Source of the DNA: Silurus meridionalis
Taxonomy: Eukaryota; Chordata; Actinopteri; Siluriformes; Siluridae
Direction: 5' to 3'
Assembly (NCBI RefSeq): GCF_014805685.1
Contig: NC_060887.1
Location: 8,502,463 to 8,566,462, forward strand
DNA length: 64,000 bases
The notes under the pieces were generated by a model. The model was not told the DNA's origin. It searched no databases and saw only the letters and a program-made list of their open reading frames with translations. A program made the translations under genes and the position numbers. Each line of letters begins with the position of its first letter. Position 1 is the stretch's first letter. Of this stretch, positions 35,882-47,863 are shown one piece after another.

Positions 35882-35967
35882 CCCGCTGTCAACATAGTAA
35901 CAGAACCATGAGTTAACACATACGCGCACTGCTCACCAGGGCTCCGGTACCAGCGGACTGCAGCGGG

Positions 35968-35979
35968 TGCGCATGCGCA
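35968..35979. promoter_or_regulatory. NRF1-type site (TGCGCATGCGCA)
   Basis: A perfect 12-bp palindrome matching the NRF1 core (YGCGCAYGCGCR), 87 bp upstream of the nsmce2 start codon. NRF1 sites are common in vertebrate CpG-rich housekeeping promoters. Use here is inferred. Confidence 0.55.
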
Positions 35980-36157
35980 AAAGTGCGCAATCAGATGCTG
36001 TTTACAGGTTAGCGTGATAAGCCAGAAAAGCTAAAGCAGGCGGATTATTTTATTGCAGCAAAAAACACAGTAACGCCATGTTTATAATAACACGCCTTGT
36101 TAATAAAATATGTTACTCAAAAGCACCTTTAACTGGAATAACTGTATTTAATTTACC

Positions 36158-36281
36158 GGCCCACTATCTGTTCAGAGTAACGCGCCACAAGAACAACTTC
36201 CGGCTTCCTGGAGTAACGGCACGAATAAAATAAAAGTCTCTAAAATAAGTTGTGATTTTAGCTATTAGTAATACTACAATA

Positions 36282-36316
<35 letters not shown>

Positions 36317-36876
36317 GCAAAGAAAAAGTTGATATTAAATAAAAAATGAGTATTTTATAAGCACTAAAACATTACATATTTTACTGTAGATGTATTTCTT
36401 AATAAAATATAAAGGCACACTTTAAATAAAATACGTTACAGTTTATTCTTAGTTACTGCTTAATACTGAGCTAATGAAAAAAGAAAGGACTATTTTGAAG
36501 TAGGTAGCACAGCTCAAACGAGATCGGTCTCAGTTAGCTTTTTATTTGTATCCCCACTTGCGTTTCAATGAGCCCCGCCTCCTACTCTGTGATTGACTGA
36601 GAGCGAGAAAATGGCACCACGAGCTGCTTTCTGATTGGATACTGATTTGAAGGTTTGTGAATTCCGGCCTATGAGCCCGGGAGAAGCGGAAGACCAGAAA
36701 ACGGTTGGAGTGGAAAGTGACGCTCGGTGCGCAGCCACGTCATTGTAAATGGAGTGAAAGTCCGGTGGAAGCAGAAAAGGTAGACACTCCAGGTTTCGGC
36801 AAAGCGGTTCAGATCACTGGGGCGCCACGCAGAACTGGTTCAAACTATCAGGACGCTCTTACACATATCGGGGAAG
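36158..36876. promoter_or_regulatory. Probable bidirectional promoter of nsmce2 and derl1
   Basis: nsmce2 runs left from a likely non-coding exon with splice donor at 36,156-36,155, just after an ETS-like 'acttccggcttcctgg' near 36,197. derl1 runs right from the ATG at 36,877. Inverted CCAAT motifs lie near 36,592 ('gattgac', weak) and 36,634 ('gattgg'). An (AAT)n run at about 36,281-36,316 sits inside. Exact start sites are not visible. Confidence 0.5.
36735..36742 (-). promoter_or_regulatory. derl1: UPRE-like motif (TGACGTGG)
   Basis: CCACGTCA on the plus strand is TGACGTGG on the minus, the core bound by XBP1/ATF6 in unfolded-protein-response elements, 135 bp before the derl1 start codon. 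Derlin genes are known ER-stress targets. An 8-bp match can occur by chance. Confidence 0.45.
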
Positions 36877-37474
36877 ATGGACATCGGGGACTGGTTCAGG
36901 AGCGTTCCGTTCATTACACGCTACTGGTTCGCAGGGTCCATCCTCATGCCGCTGATCGGGAAACTGGGCCTGATCAGTCCCGCGTACCTCGTACTGTGGC
37001 CCGAGGAGTTCTTCCACAAGTTCCAGGTAAATTCAAGATTGTGTGTGTGTGTGTGAGTGTGAGTGAGAGTGTGAGTGAGAGTGAGAGTGTGTGTGTGTGT
37101 GTGTGTATGAACTGCAGGGCCTTCTATTACTGCTGCGGACGTTAAAAGCTCACGGCCGTATCCCAAATGCCACTCTTCTCCACTACATAGTGCACAGTAA
37201 GCGGTGTGAATCACTAGGCACTGGTTATAAAGTTCAATAATAAAGATAGAACACAAAAACTCTTCCATCTCTGCATCATGTTACAGAATGTCTCATCTGC
37301 CCTGATCTCAGGATCAGTGATCATGTAGTGCACCTTGTCGAACAGGAATTGGGACACAGCCATAATGACTACTTCCGGTGTTCTTGTCTTGAGCCAAGTC
37401 ATGTATCAATTTACATATAAATTTTTTTCCACTTCATCACTTTCACTTTTCTGTTTAGGAGACTTACTGAGTGC

Positions 37475-37507
<33 letters not shown>

Positions 37508-40500
37508 TTTATTATTGTTATTATTAGATGAAGTATATGATTTTAGGAGTTTAGGTTTCCCTGAAGAAAAGGTTGAAATTAAAAAGTGAAATAAAGTATC
37601 ACGTGTTAGTATTATAATAAAATCAGTAAATAAACAAATATAACATTGTTATAATATGGTTATAATTGTGCATGAGTACACCGAGCAGCTAAGTTGTTTT
37701 TTCACTGAACCACCACTAGATGTCGCCCAGTGCGTAAACAGTGTACCGGAGAAATCCACCTGAAATACAAAACTAAAACAAGAAATAATACTTAAATCAA
37801 AGGGTCAAAATCTGTGATGAGGCCTTCAGAATCAGCAGTGTGTGCACGTGTTGCTTGATGCTGTTGCTTTAACCAGTCAGATTGTGAGTTGGTGAAACCG
37901 GGGCCATTTAGCAGGAGTACAATAACACCTACATTTTCACATCCTTCAGAAAGCACTCTAGTCAGAGCTCACAAACCCCATCTGTAGCAAACTGCATTAG
38001 CTCAAATATATTTGTGGATTTAAGAGCTGGTTTTTTTTTTCATTCCACAATGGCTGATGGTGGAGAAGAAATTGATTTGGTCACAGATACACTTACAAGA
38101 TGGATTTGTCAAGAAGAGCTGGGCATTGTGAGAAAACGGGAGCCAAAACTGTTTTATTTACATTTTTACATTTGCTTTTTCTTTCCTGTGGAATTTGTAT
38201 GAAAACACTAAATGTTCCTTTCATTCAAATCCCCAGGAAAATCATAATGCATGGCAAAGATGCACAGAAAACTCAGCGTGATTTTATGAGGTTAATGTTG
38301 ATGCTTCTGCTGGAGATGATGTCTGCAGCTGTGGCTGCAGTGAACGGAGACTTGTTGAATTGTGTTTATTGGGTTCTTGCTTTAGTATTGGCATTCATTC
38401 TTACTGTATAAGATTCCTTTCTGTCTCACAGCACTGTGTTATACTGCGTTTCACTATAATATTGATTGTTTCTGTAGCCGTAGCATCAAAATGATGGTAT
38501 AAAGATGTGGACTGGTTCAGGTGGGACACCAGTGTAGGCTTATTGTAGGTGTAGGTACCACTTCCACCACCAACACCTCCTGCACTACCTCAGCCACCTC
38601 CTCCACGTCCTCCACCACTACCTCCACCACTACCACCACCACCTCCTCCTCCACTTCAGCCATCACTACTTCCTCCACCACCTCCTCCACTATCACCACC
38701 ACCTTCACCACCTCCTCCACTTTTACCACCACTTACACTTCTGTCACTACCACCACCTTCTCCACTTCCAACACTTCTATCTCCTCCTCCACTTCCACTA
38801 CCACCTCCTTTAAAACTTTCACCACCACCACTACTTCTACCACCACCTTCACCACCACCACATCCTCCACTTCCATTACCACCACCTCCATCACTTCCAC
38901 CACCACTTCCACCACCATCACCTCCCCTTTCTTTACTGCAGCCCTGAATTTAGTGGTCTGTACCCAGTTGGCTTTCTGTCTTCCTGCTGTTCTTTTCTCA
39001 TTTCAGTTTTGAGAAGTCGTGTGTGTTATTTTCCTCTGCAGCTGGAAGTTTCAACTCTAAAGATATTTGCATTAGACGGATGTAGTCAGACTGTGAGATA
39101 ATATAAAAATCCATTTTTAGAACATGACACACGCTGGAATGAAATGAACCAGCAGTTCTCCAGTTCACACAGTAATTTATAACCAAGTTTGGGAACTCGA
39201 ATCAGTTCATATGCACTACTTTTTTACACTTAATCGGTGTACACGGGTCTTTGTAGCGCTCAGTGACCGCAGTAACAGTTAGTAGCTGCTACAACCAAAA
39301 CTTCACCACTCAACTGTTTGCTCAGATAAAATTCCATCTTACTTTATATTGCGTAAAAAAAATATATCTGACTCATTCAAGCAAAGGAAGAATTTCTTTC
39401 TGGCACAGGATGTGTAAATAATACTTCTCATCCAACAATATTTCAGATTTCCTCATAGAGCCGGTGTCCAGGCCACTGGTCTTAACCAGCACTCCACTTT
39501 CTGCTGAGAGATCTGTCTCTCCTCTCTCTCATCCTCATTCCTCCTTCTCTTCCCATGCAGTCCTGCGGTGCGGTTTCTCTCTTCGCAGTTTCCTCTGCAC
39601 TGCAGGCTGCAGCTCAGCACAGAGAGATGTAGACCTTCAGGACAGGGAGGAGTGGTGTGAGGTGTACTATAACTAAACACACAGCAGTATCATTGGCATG
39701 GCTGGAGCAGGATCAGAGCAGAGGTTATTCGGTTAGGGCAACTGCCACAATATTTCTATAGCACGATTGTTTTGAGCGCTCAGCTGGAGCTGGAGCAGAG
39801 ATGGCAGCTCTGGGTAAGAGCTAGGAATCCGTCTCACTCGAGTTTCACACTGGCCAGCGCATGAGGATTCATGAGGTTTTCATTAAAACAAGAAAAAAAA
39901 AATCGAATACATTTGGATACCCGAAAGAGTTTTTTTTTTTCTGATGTGGGCTTTGAGAGCTGAGCTGGTGATAATACGTGTGAAGTAACACTGATTTAAA
40001 AAAAACAACACGCCTCAGTGGTTTCAGGAGTTCAGGAGAAAAGATAACACAGTCTCTGAAACTATCCAGAACATGCTTCACACACCAGCGGTGGACAGTA
40101 TCGTAGTAAATGTAATTTGTTACTGTATTTTACTGGGGTTTTTTGTTTGTTTTATTGCGCAAGTCAAATATCGTACTTTTTACTCGACTACATTTTGTGA
40201 AATCAGTCGTTCCTTCGATTTATGAGCGGATAAAAACGTAACGGTCTAAGCACGTTTTGAGAGGAATAAACTATGGAAGAAACCCGAACTCACCACTTTT
40301 GAAGGTTTTGGGTAATGATAATTGTAATAGATATCAATCAGACTCATTACTTTCATTCTATTAATATGTGCTAAGAGTCTTTACACAAACTGAGCTGATT
40401 GAGTCTTGTGACATAAATGATAATAGGAACATTTATAGCCATAAGAAATCACAGTACTTTGGATACTTTTAAAAAGTACATTTGAAGGCAAATACTTTTG

Positions 40501-40597
40501 AATGTTTACTCAAGTGAAGGTTTAAAGGAGCACTTTTACTGGAGTCATATTTAATCGAGTGTATCTCTTCTTTACCCTAAGTACATGGTTTGTGTCT

Positions 40598-40646
<49 letters not shown>

Positions 40647-42628
40647 GTTTTGTTTAATTCTTCCACAGATGTGATTAATACTGAAATGTTGGTTCTTTCC
40701 TCACATTTCATAAGCTGGAAATGTTACGTTCATAACTCTATTCACTAACCAAAAAATCTTACACTATAATAAAAATGTAAATATTTGTATCTAAATGTAC
40801 TGTTTTTATAATATATATAAACATATAAAAGTTTTCTGTAGGTGTACTGAATCATTTGGATTAGTTTCCATTTGAACTCTTTTATGTCCCAGGGTGGGGT
40901 CAGGTGGAGGCACAGGGGATTCACTGACACATGGAACATGTTTGTTCTAAATTGTAGTTGGCTGGTCAGGGTCCGAGAGGATCCAGAGCCTATCCTGAAT
41001 ACGCTTGGTGTGACGCATGAGGTAGAAATATACCCTGGAATAGATGCCGACCCATACAAAATACATACAAACACACTCATGGATCACAGCTACAGGCAAT
41101 ATCCCTTACACGGTCTGCCATGTTTTTGGGAGGTGTGAGAACATCTGTGTAAGAATGACCAGGTTGATGAGCAGGTTAATGACCAGAATGAAGACCCATT
41201 ACTGTTTCAAGTAGAGTTTTCTGATCAGACAGAGAAAGAAAAGGAGCTGAAGGAAGTAAAGAACAGCATCCCTTTTTGGAACAGGGACTGGTGCACTTTG
41301 GAAAATAGATGGCATGGGCATGATGAAGAATATGATCAGGTGTCTGAGCAAGAAGGCACACAAACCTGACTGAATAACCATTTCTTTTCCCAAGTTCAGC
41401 TTAAATCATACACATGGTGTAAACACTTCCTCAAGCTTATAGAATGTAATATGATCCTGGATTCTGAAATATCAGGAGGTAAAGGTTGAAATTGTGATCT
41501 ATTTTCTTGAGAATAAGACTTAGCCATGCCCAGCTAATACTACCAGGCCAGAAGTGCACAAATTAATACACGGGATCTGACAATGCCCATATGCCCTAAA
41601 GCAAGCTCCACGAAGATATGGTTTATATGGGTTGAAGTGGAAGATCCTGAGTGGCCTGCTTTAGAAGACCTGAACATCTGTGATTTAATGAAGCTGCTTT
41701 GAATTCATTTTGCAGGGTCGGTTTGTTCCTTAGTAAACAAGCTGAATTGATTTATTACGCATTTCTAACACCGTGTCACCAGGTGTAACTCCTGCAGGAT
41801 TTGTTGGAACGGTCTATAAAGAAAGGAGAATTGTTGCAGCTCTGTGTCACCCTGAACTGAAGTAACTGAAGATGTAGAAAAGGCTGGGGGGAAGTGCTTG
41901 TTCTTTCCTGACCCATTTTCCATGCCGGGGAGTTCGCAGGCTAAAATGGATGACTGGGCAGATGAATTTGTTCAGATCAATGTGTGATGAATTTGTAGCT
42001 CAGCGGTTGAAATTTTGGGTCCAAATTCCAGGACTATCAAAGAGTTTGAAACTGCTCAACTGGACACTGAGGATTTTCTGCTCATTTTGTAATCTGTTTG
42101 CTTCGGCAAAATGATGAATGAAGAAAATGTTTGTTTTATTACTGGAAAATGAAAGTGCAAGGTGACTAGAGTTAAGCCTTTATCACACTGTGCATTGTGG
42201 GCAGTGTAGTGCAGTGCGAGTGAAATAGATACATACAATACATAAACATTCTACTGCTTATAGTGCAATACATAACAATTAGGGGTGTGAGGGTGCACAG
42301 AATTCACGGTCCCGCTCCGTACCTCAGTTTTTAAAACTCGGTTCAATTTTGATACGTTAAGAGAAAGAAACGCAATTGAATTGTTTTATTTAATGTAGTT
42401 TTATTTATTTATATATTTTTTTTTATTACCGCAGTTTATCATTATTAACATTTGTGATCATTAACAGTTTACATTTTTTAAACAATTTTAAATAAAATGC
42501 CTGCTTGGTTAAATAATATATACAATTATATTTTATTACAATGAAATCGAACAATTAAATTGACAAATTAAATAAAACTTTATTAAAAAGTTCCCATTTG
42601 TTAGACCCCATTTGGGTAATAATATAGT

Positions 42629-42684
<56 letters not shown>

Positions 42685-44137
42685 TACATTTAATCTACTT
42701 AACTGTTATTAAATTTCAACTGTGGAATTGTCCGGATTTTCTCCTTCTGAGAGAAAGTCTTGAAGCTGGACATCTGCTAGCACTATGGATTCTTTAGCAT
42801 TTTCATGCTTACTCTAATTTTTTTTTTATTTTTTTAATACCCGTCAATGTATGGTTTCAAGTTTTATATAATTTATTTAAATATGCGCTTTTAAAAGTGC
42901 GAGGCGGAGACTAAACAAACTTGCGGCCCGCCACTTATTACGTTCCTGAGGGAAATCAGACACACTTAAATATGTCAAAAGGATTGCATTAAACCGAAAA
43001 CCCCGAACTGAAACATTTCAGTAGGAATACCTGCACTGCTACACCCCTAATAACAACACATAAAAAAGTAAACAATACTGTACATGCACCAGATGGACAA
43101 AAGTATTGCGACACCTGACTTTTCCAGCCATATGTGGTTCTTCCCCAAACTGTTACCACACAGTCGGAGGCACACAATTTTACAGGGTGTCTGGATGCAG
43201 CAGCATGAAATTTTCCCTTTAATTGAACTAGGAGACCAAAACTGGTCCAACATGACAATGCCCCTGTACACAAGCCAGCTCCTAAAGATATGTTAAGATG
43301 AGTTGGAGTGAAAGATCTTGAGTGGCCTGCAATAGAGCTCTCAACCCATCTGAATACCAGGCCTCCTCATGTCACCTGCATCAGAACCTGACTTTACTAA
43401 CGTCCTGAGTGCAGATCTCCACAAGCACACTCCAACATCTAATGGAACATCTTCCTGAAAGAATGGAGGTTATTATAAAAGCGGATGGAGACTAAATGTG
43501 GAACGGGATGTTCAAAAATACCAACATGCCAATCTTTTGGTCAGGAGTCCACAAACATTTGCTTGTATAGTGTATCAGCAACATTATTAAAAAATCATCG
43601 GTTAATTAAAAGCAACTATAAAAGTATGTTTCAAGATGAGTTGTAAAACAGTGAAATTTAGACGGAAGAGTTTACTAGCCATTATTTCGCCTGTCTGATC
43701 CTTTGCTAACCAACAGCCAGGTGAATAACATTCAGAAGAGAAAGACTTAAATAAGGCCAATAAACAGAGGCCAGAGCGACTACAGCACAGATCCTAGATG
43801 TTGTAAATCACTTTCATGTGTCTTATAACCGCTCATGGTTCATCGAGCGTTGACATAACGCTGGTGTGGAAAAGAACGTATTGAAAGTATTGTTAGAACA
43901 GACGTAGCCTAGCATTCACTACATGTGCATGATGTGAAGTGTTTCCAGTTCAGGACAAAGCCATGATGTGCACTAATTTCATGGGTCACTAATCATTTGG
44001 TCTTTCTGCAGATATGGAGGCCGATATCTTCCACGCTGTATTTCCCAGTCGGCCCGGGAACGGGATTTCTGTACATGGTCAATCTGTACTTCCTGTACCA
44101 GTACTCGTCCAGATTGGAAACAGGTATGATGGTGTTT

Positions 44138-44193
<56 letters not shown>

Positions 44194-47100
44194 ATGTAGA
44201 AGATCTACACTCTGAATCAAAAAATCTGAAAAATACTTCTACCCCTTTAAGAAACTTGTTTTATTCTGTTGATACTTTTAAAAAGGTTTTTAACCAAGTG
44301 AATCTGAATTTAGTTCTAAGGTTTTTGAGAAGAAAAAAAAAATCTAAAACATTTACATTTGCGGCGTTTAGCAGACGCCCGTGTCCAGAGTGACATACAA
44401 AAGTGCTTTGAGTCTCTATCAATGAATAAATCTACACTGGGACGCAAGATTACAAACTTAATATAAATCAGACTCCTGATTTTTACAAAGCAAAATTGGT
44501 AAGTGATAATTTAAGTGTTTCAGGAAGAGGAAGGTCTTCAAAAGTCGCCAGGGATTCAGCTTTCGCCATGAACGTGGCCATAGACGCTGGCATGGCTTTG
44601 GAAAAAAAAAAAAGAAAACTGGAAAAATAATAGTAAAGTAATAAGGAGGAACAATGTAAAAGCAAATCTATATTTATTTCTAATATTTTTTCAAAGTTTG
44701 AGCTGCTGTCAGGACCTGTATCTTCATCATTTTTATTTTTTTCACAATGAAATTGGTCACAGGTGATTTTTTGACAGTGACTACAGTGAAAATGATCCAA
44801 TGAAACAGTGTTTACTCACATAACAAATCCAGTGATTCCTTTGTTGGAGAATAATGACACAAGGAATTGTAACAAACTCTATATGGATAAAACTACACCT
44901 GACTTTTCCAGCCATATCTGGTTCTTCCTCACACTGTTATCACAAACCTGGAAGCACACAGTTGTATCGGGTAAAATTTTCCTTTCACTTGAACTAGGAG
45001 ACCCAAAACCTGTTCCAGCATGACAATGCGCCTGTACACAAAGCCAGCTACATGAACATATGCATTACATGGGTTGGAGTAAAAGATCTCCTTGCTATAG
45101 AGCTCTGAAACTCAACCCTTTTGAACATGATGAATGTGAACGCTGACCGCACCCCAGGCCTCCTCACCTCACCTACAGCAGTACCTAACTTTACTAAATC
45201 CCTCATAGCTGAACGAATATCGCACAATTCTCCAGAATCTAGTGGAACACCTTCGCAGCAGAGTGGAGGTGATTTAAACAGTAAATGGAGAGTAAATCTG
45301 TAGTGGAATTTTTTTTTAAAGCACATATGAAGGTTAAGGTTGTATAAGGAAAAGAGAAGTGAAAACTGAATTTTTAATATCAGAGGCAGTGTTTCTTCAG
45401 AAAGTCAGTTGTGTTAAGCTCCTGTTCTTCCACGTAGGAGCCTTTGATGGAAGACCAGCAGACTACGTGTACATGCTGCTCTTCAATTGGATTTGCATTG
45501 TTGTATCCTTTTCACATTTGGCTGTGTGCACGTAAAAAGAAAAAGTTTCAATGTCTGATTCATGTTCTGGATGGAATCGAGGTTGTCCTTATCTACGCGA
45601 TCCAGATAACAGGACTGATGATGAACATGCAGGTGAGTCGTCTCTCATTTTATCTTTAACGATGTTACGATGCCAATATCAGAACTCAGAATGACTGATG
45701 GAGTGCATTTCGTCGTGTTACGTCGTGTCCAGATCAATCTCCCAGGTTACAACGTTGAAAACGTGACAAGCTTTTACATTTACGATGACACGCAAAGGGA
45801 TGAGTCGATGAGTGAGTGTAGAAGAGGTTTCAGAGAGATTCATATGAGAGATTCAATTTCTTTTTTTTAAAAAAGGCTACATTAAAGAATCTGTCCTGGA
45901 AAGACAGGAGTGTTTATGGGTCCACATTTCAGTGCCTCATCAGCCTGTGGAAGAACAGTAAAAGTCAAGCTAAAGTACCAAATTCAATTCAGTTTTATTT
46001 GTACAGAGCTTTTAACAGTAAATATTGTCCTAACGCAGTTTTACACAGATGGAGGTTGTGAATTTTGAATGTGGAAGTTTAGTTCCTATACGTGTATCCC
46101 TTAAGTGAGACAGTGATGGAAAAAAAACTCCCTGAGATGGTACGAGGACGAAACCCAGAGAGGAACCAGACTCCAAAGGGAATCTGTCCTCATCCGGGTG
46201 GCACCGAATGTTAATTTATTCTAGCTTTATCATTGATGAGCTGTTCAGTGACTTGTTCATGCCAATAGTAGTCCCGAGCTATTTTAGCAGACTGTAGCAA
46301 ACTGCCATATCGGTTTCTCATCAACGCCTTGGGTGGTTCCATAAAATTCCCGAGTAAGAATATGAGCTTTGAGGATGGATTTGGACTGTAGTTAATATCA
46401 ACAGTCTGCTACATTGACTCAGGACTACAGTTCGCTTCTGATCATCATCACTGCACCCCGCAACATCGTATATCTGTAATAAATGGACATTCAGTGCAAC
46501 CCAGATGAGGATGGGTTTCCTCTTAAGTCCGGTTCCTCTCAAGGTTTCTTCCTTATGCATCTCGGGGAGTTTTATCTTTGCCACAGTCGCCACCGGCTCA
46601 CTCATCAGGGACAAACTTACACTTATAAAGAACAGACTCACTTTTAATCACCACATTATCTGTGTAAAGCTGCTCCGAGACAATGTTCATTGTTAAAAGT
46701 GCAATACAAATAAAAATGAATTGAATTGAATATCGGTTATCCGGTTCCCAGATTTGAGTCATTATACACAGAGAAATAAAATAAAACGATCTGTGCATCT
46801 AAAAAATGTGCGAGGCAATTATGTAATGACGTAACGTGTTTACACAGTTCAATAAATAAATAAATAAAGTGTGAAATTAGATAGGAACCAGACACATCGG
46901 CGTCATCTGGGTGGCACCGAATGTCCATTCATTACGGTTCCAAATCCACAAGTGTGAGGTTCATTTAAAAAATAAATAAATAAATAAACCTGATTGTTTT
47001 CCCAGCTCCTGATGATCCCGTTGATCATGTCTGTGCTCTATGTTTGGGCCCAAATGAATCGCGACATGATCGTGTCCTTCTGGTTCGGCACAAGATTCAA

Positions 47101-47863
47101 GGTAGGAATTTTTGCAGATTTATTCTCTCTTTCCACTTTTTTTTTCTAAAACACCTCCAAGCATTCTGACACTCGTCTCAAATGTGCGCAGGCCTGCTAT
47201 CTCCCCTGGGTCATTCTGGGATTCAACTACATCATCGGTGGCTCGTAAGAACCTTCTTGTTATTCTATAACAAATATGAGGACGTGTATTTCATACATGC
47301 ATATCATTAGTTTTTGAGACTGTTGTTGATAAAACATCTGATCAGTCTGAACGCTGTACACTAAGATTCTGATCCTAATCTCTCCTCAGTGCTGTGAACG
47401 AGCTGATTGGAAATTTAGTAGGCCATCTTTACTTCTTCCTCATGTTTAAATATCCCGTGGACCTGGGCGGCAGATCGTTTCTTTCCACGCCGGAGATCCT
47501 GTAAGCATCCAGTCTGCATTTACACTCTCCGTTAAAACACTTCCATATTCGCCAAGTTTGTTTTTCCATTCGCCAGCGATCAGTTATGCACCCTGCAGAA
47601 ATCATTTAAACCTCATCGATTTTCAAAGAAACGTTGGGTAATAAAAACTAGAGCGATGTGCACTTTGAGCCCAGACGATTCTCCAGACTTAACAGTCTTG
47701 TTTTCTTCTCAACAGTTATCAGTGGTTCCCGAATCGACGTGGTGGAGTTTCTGGATTCGGCGTCCAGCCCACCAGGAGGCGTGCCCCTCAGGAACAAGCA
47801 GGAGGAGGTGGTGGTGGAGGACGTCACAACTGGGGACAAGGCTTTCGGCTCGGTGAAGACTGA
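36877..47863 (+). CDS. derl1: Derlin-1, ER-associated degradation channel component
   Basis: Eight coding exons: 36,877-37,026; 44,012-44,123; 45,438-45,502; 45,606-45,632; 47,006-47,101; 47,192-47,244; 47,390-47,500; 47,716-47,863. They total 762 nt, or 253 residues; human has 251. The protein is a rhomboid pseudoprotease of the ER membrane with six predicted membrane segments. Visible marks are MDIGDWFRSVPFITRYWF at the N-terminus, the WR motif at Trp52-Arg53 (IWRPISSTLYFPVGPGTGF), and the GxxxG-type motif at Gly175/Gly179. The Gly-rich C-terminal tail ends in WGQGFRLGED, the SHP-type p97/VCP-binding box. It moves misfolded proteins from the ER to the cytosolic proteasome route with p97. 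Intron 1 is about 7 kb and full of repeats. Exon 4 is only 27 nt (ITGLMMNMQ). Confidence 0.96.
37039..37107. repeat. (GT)n/(GAGT)n microsatellite at the start of derl1 intron 1
   Basis: A compound GT and GAGT tract that begins 13 bp after the donor of derl1 exon 1. Confidence 0.9.
37820..38525 (+). repeat. Element A, copy 3 in derl1 intron 1
   Basis: The left part is similar to 58,590-58,860 ('ctttaaccagtcagatt', 'gaagaaattgatttggtcac') and the right part to 90-520. It therefore links the two halves of the element, about 1 kb in all. A 103-codon open frame inside matches no known protein. Confidence 0.65.
38557..38930. repeat. (CCACCACCT)-type minisatellite, strongly strand-asymmetric
   Basis: About 370 bp of C/A/T only, built of CCACCA, CCTCCA and CTTCCA units with almost no G on the plus strand. 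The Thr/Ser-rich plus frame and the Val/Glu-rich minus frames are by-products. It lies in derl1 intron 1. Confidence 0.9.
40599..40642. repeat. (CA)n microsatellite
   Basis: About 44 bp of CA repeats in derl1 intron 1. Confidence 0.95.
40880..41140 (+). repeat. Dispersed fish repeat with 'gcctatcctg' motif
   Basis: The series 'cagggtccgagaggatccag', 'agcctatcctgaatacg', 'taccctggaatagatgccga' resembles a repeat that I recall as abundant in fish introns. It is degenerate. Confidence 0.45.
41560..41690 (+). mobile_element. Decayed Tc1-like transposase fragment
   Basis: It shares 'gacaatgcccatatgcccta', 'gggttgaagtggaagatcct' and 'gagtggcctgc' with the copies at 43,085 and 44,865. Confidence 0.55.
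42280..43049. mobile_element. hAT-type MITE in derl1 intron 1
   Basis: It begins 'taggggtgtgagggtgcac' and ends 'gcactgctacacccct' plus A, giving short inverted ends TAGGGGTGT. Flanks 42,272-42,279 and 43,050-43,057 agree in 7 of 8 bases (ATAACAAT/ATAACAAC), fitting an 8-bp hAT target duplication. A (GT)n tract at 42,632-42,681 lies inside. No transposase. A second copy starts at 54,791. Confidence 0.8.
43085..43572 (+). mobile_element. Decayed Tc1-like transposon copy
   Basis: The left edge 'atggacaaaagtattgcgac' and right edge 'tccacaaacatttgcttgta' are Tc1-type ends. In the middle, 'ccaacatgacaatgcccctg' plus 'tacacaa' reads as a worn QHDNAPVH transposase motif. A large part of the transposase is missing and no frame survives. 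Confidence 0.75.
44141..44192. repeat. (CA)n microsatellite
   Basis: A 52-bp CA tract 17 bp after the derl1 exon 2 donor. Confidence 0.95.
44345..44460 (+). repeat. Dispersed repeat, 'gcagacgccc' type
   Basis: 'acatttgcggcgtttagcag' with 'acgcccgtgtccagagtgac' and 'tgctttgagtctctatcaat' matches a repeat that I recall as common in ostariophysan fish. It is a weak hint to the lineage. Confidence 0.5.
44865..45305 (+). mobile_element. Decayed Tc1-like transposon copy
   Basis: Similar along its length to 43,110-43,500 ('acctgacttttccagccata', 'aactaggagaccca', 'cagcatgacaatgcgcctgt'). It is non-coding and ends about 130 bp before derl1 exon 3. Confidence 0.7.
45974..46880. repeat. Composite repeat: inverted LINE 3' UTR plus unknown flank, copy 1
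   Basis: 45,974-46,215 is the LINE 3' UTR on the minus strand (starts 'caattcaattcagttttatt'). The following 'agtcccgagctattttagca' / 'gcagactgtagcaa' and, after the insertion at 46,314-46,729, 'cccagatttgagtcattata' recur in the same order at 51,305-51,720. This is therefore a dispersed composite, in derl1 intron 4. Confidence 0.65.
46314..46729 (+). mobile_element. 5'-truncated LINE insertion with target-site duplication
   Basis: It is similar to 13,790-14,150 and ends in the GAATTGAATTG-type tail. It is flanked by ATATCGG at 46,307-46,313 and 46,730-46,736. It interrupts the composite repeat, so it arrived later. Confidence 0.8.

Noticed and set aside
36601..36645. Classical ERSE (CCAAT-N9-CCACG) in the derl1 promoter
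   Set aside because: CCACG and ATTGG are both near 36,617-36,638, but their orientation and spacing do not fit either ERSE form.
38521..39012. 163-codon Thr/Ser-rich open frame in derl1 intron 1
   Set aside because: It is the translation of a CCA/CCT minisatellite. The opposite strand is equally open (Val/Glu-rich), and there is no splice or family support.
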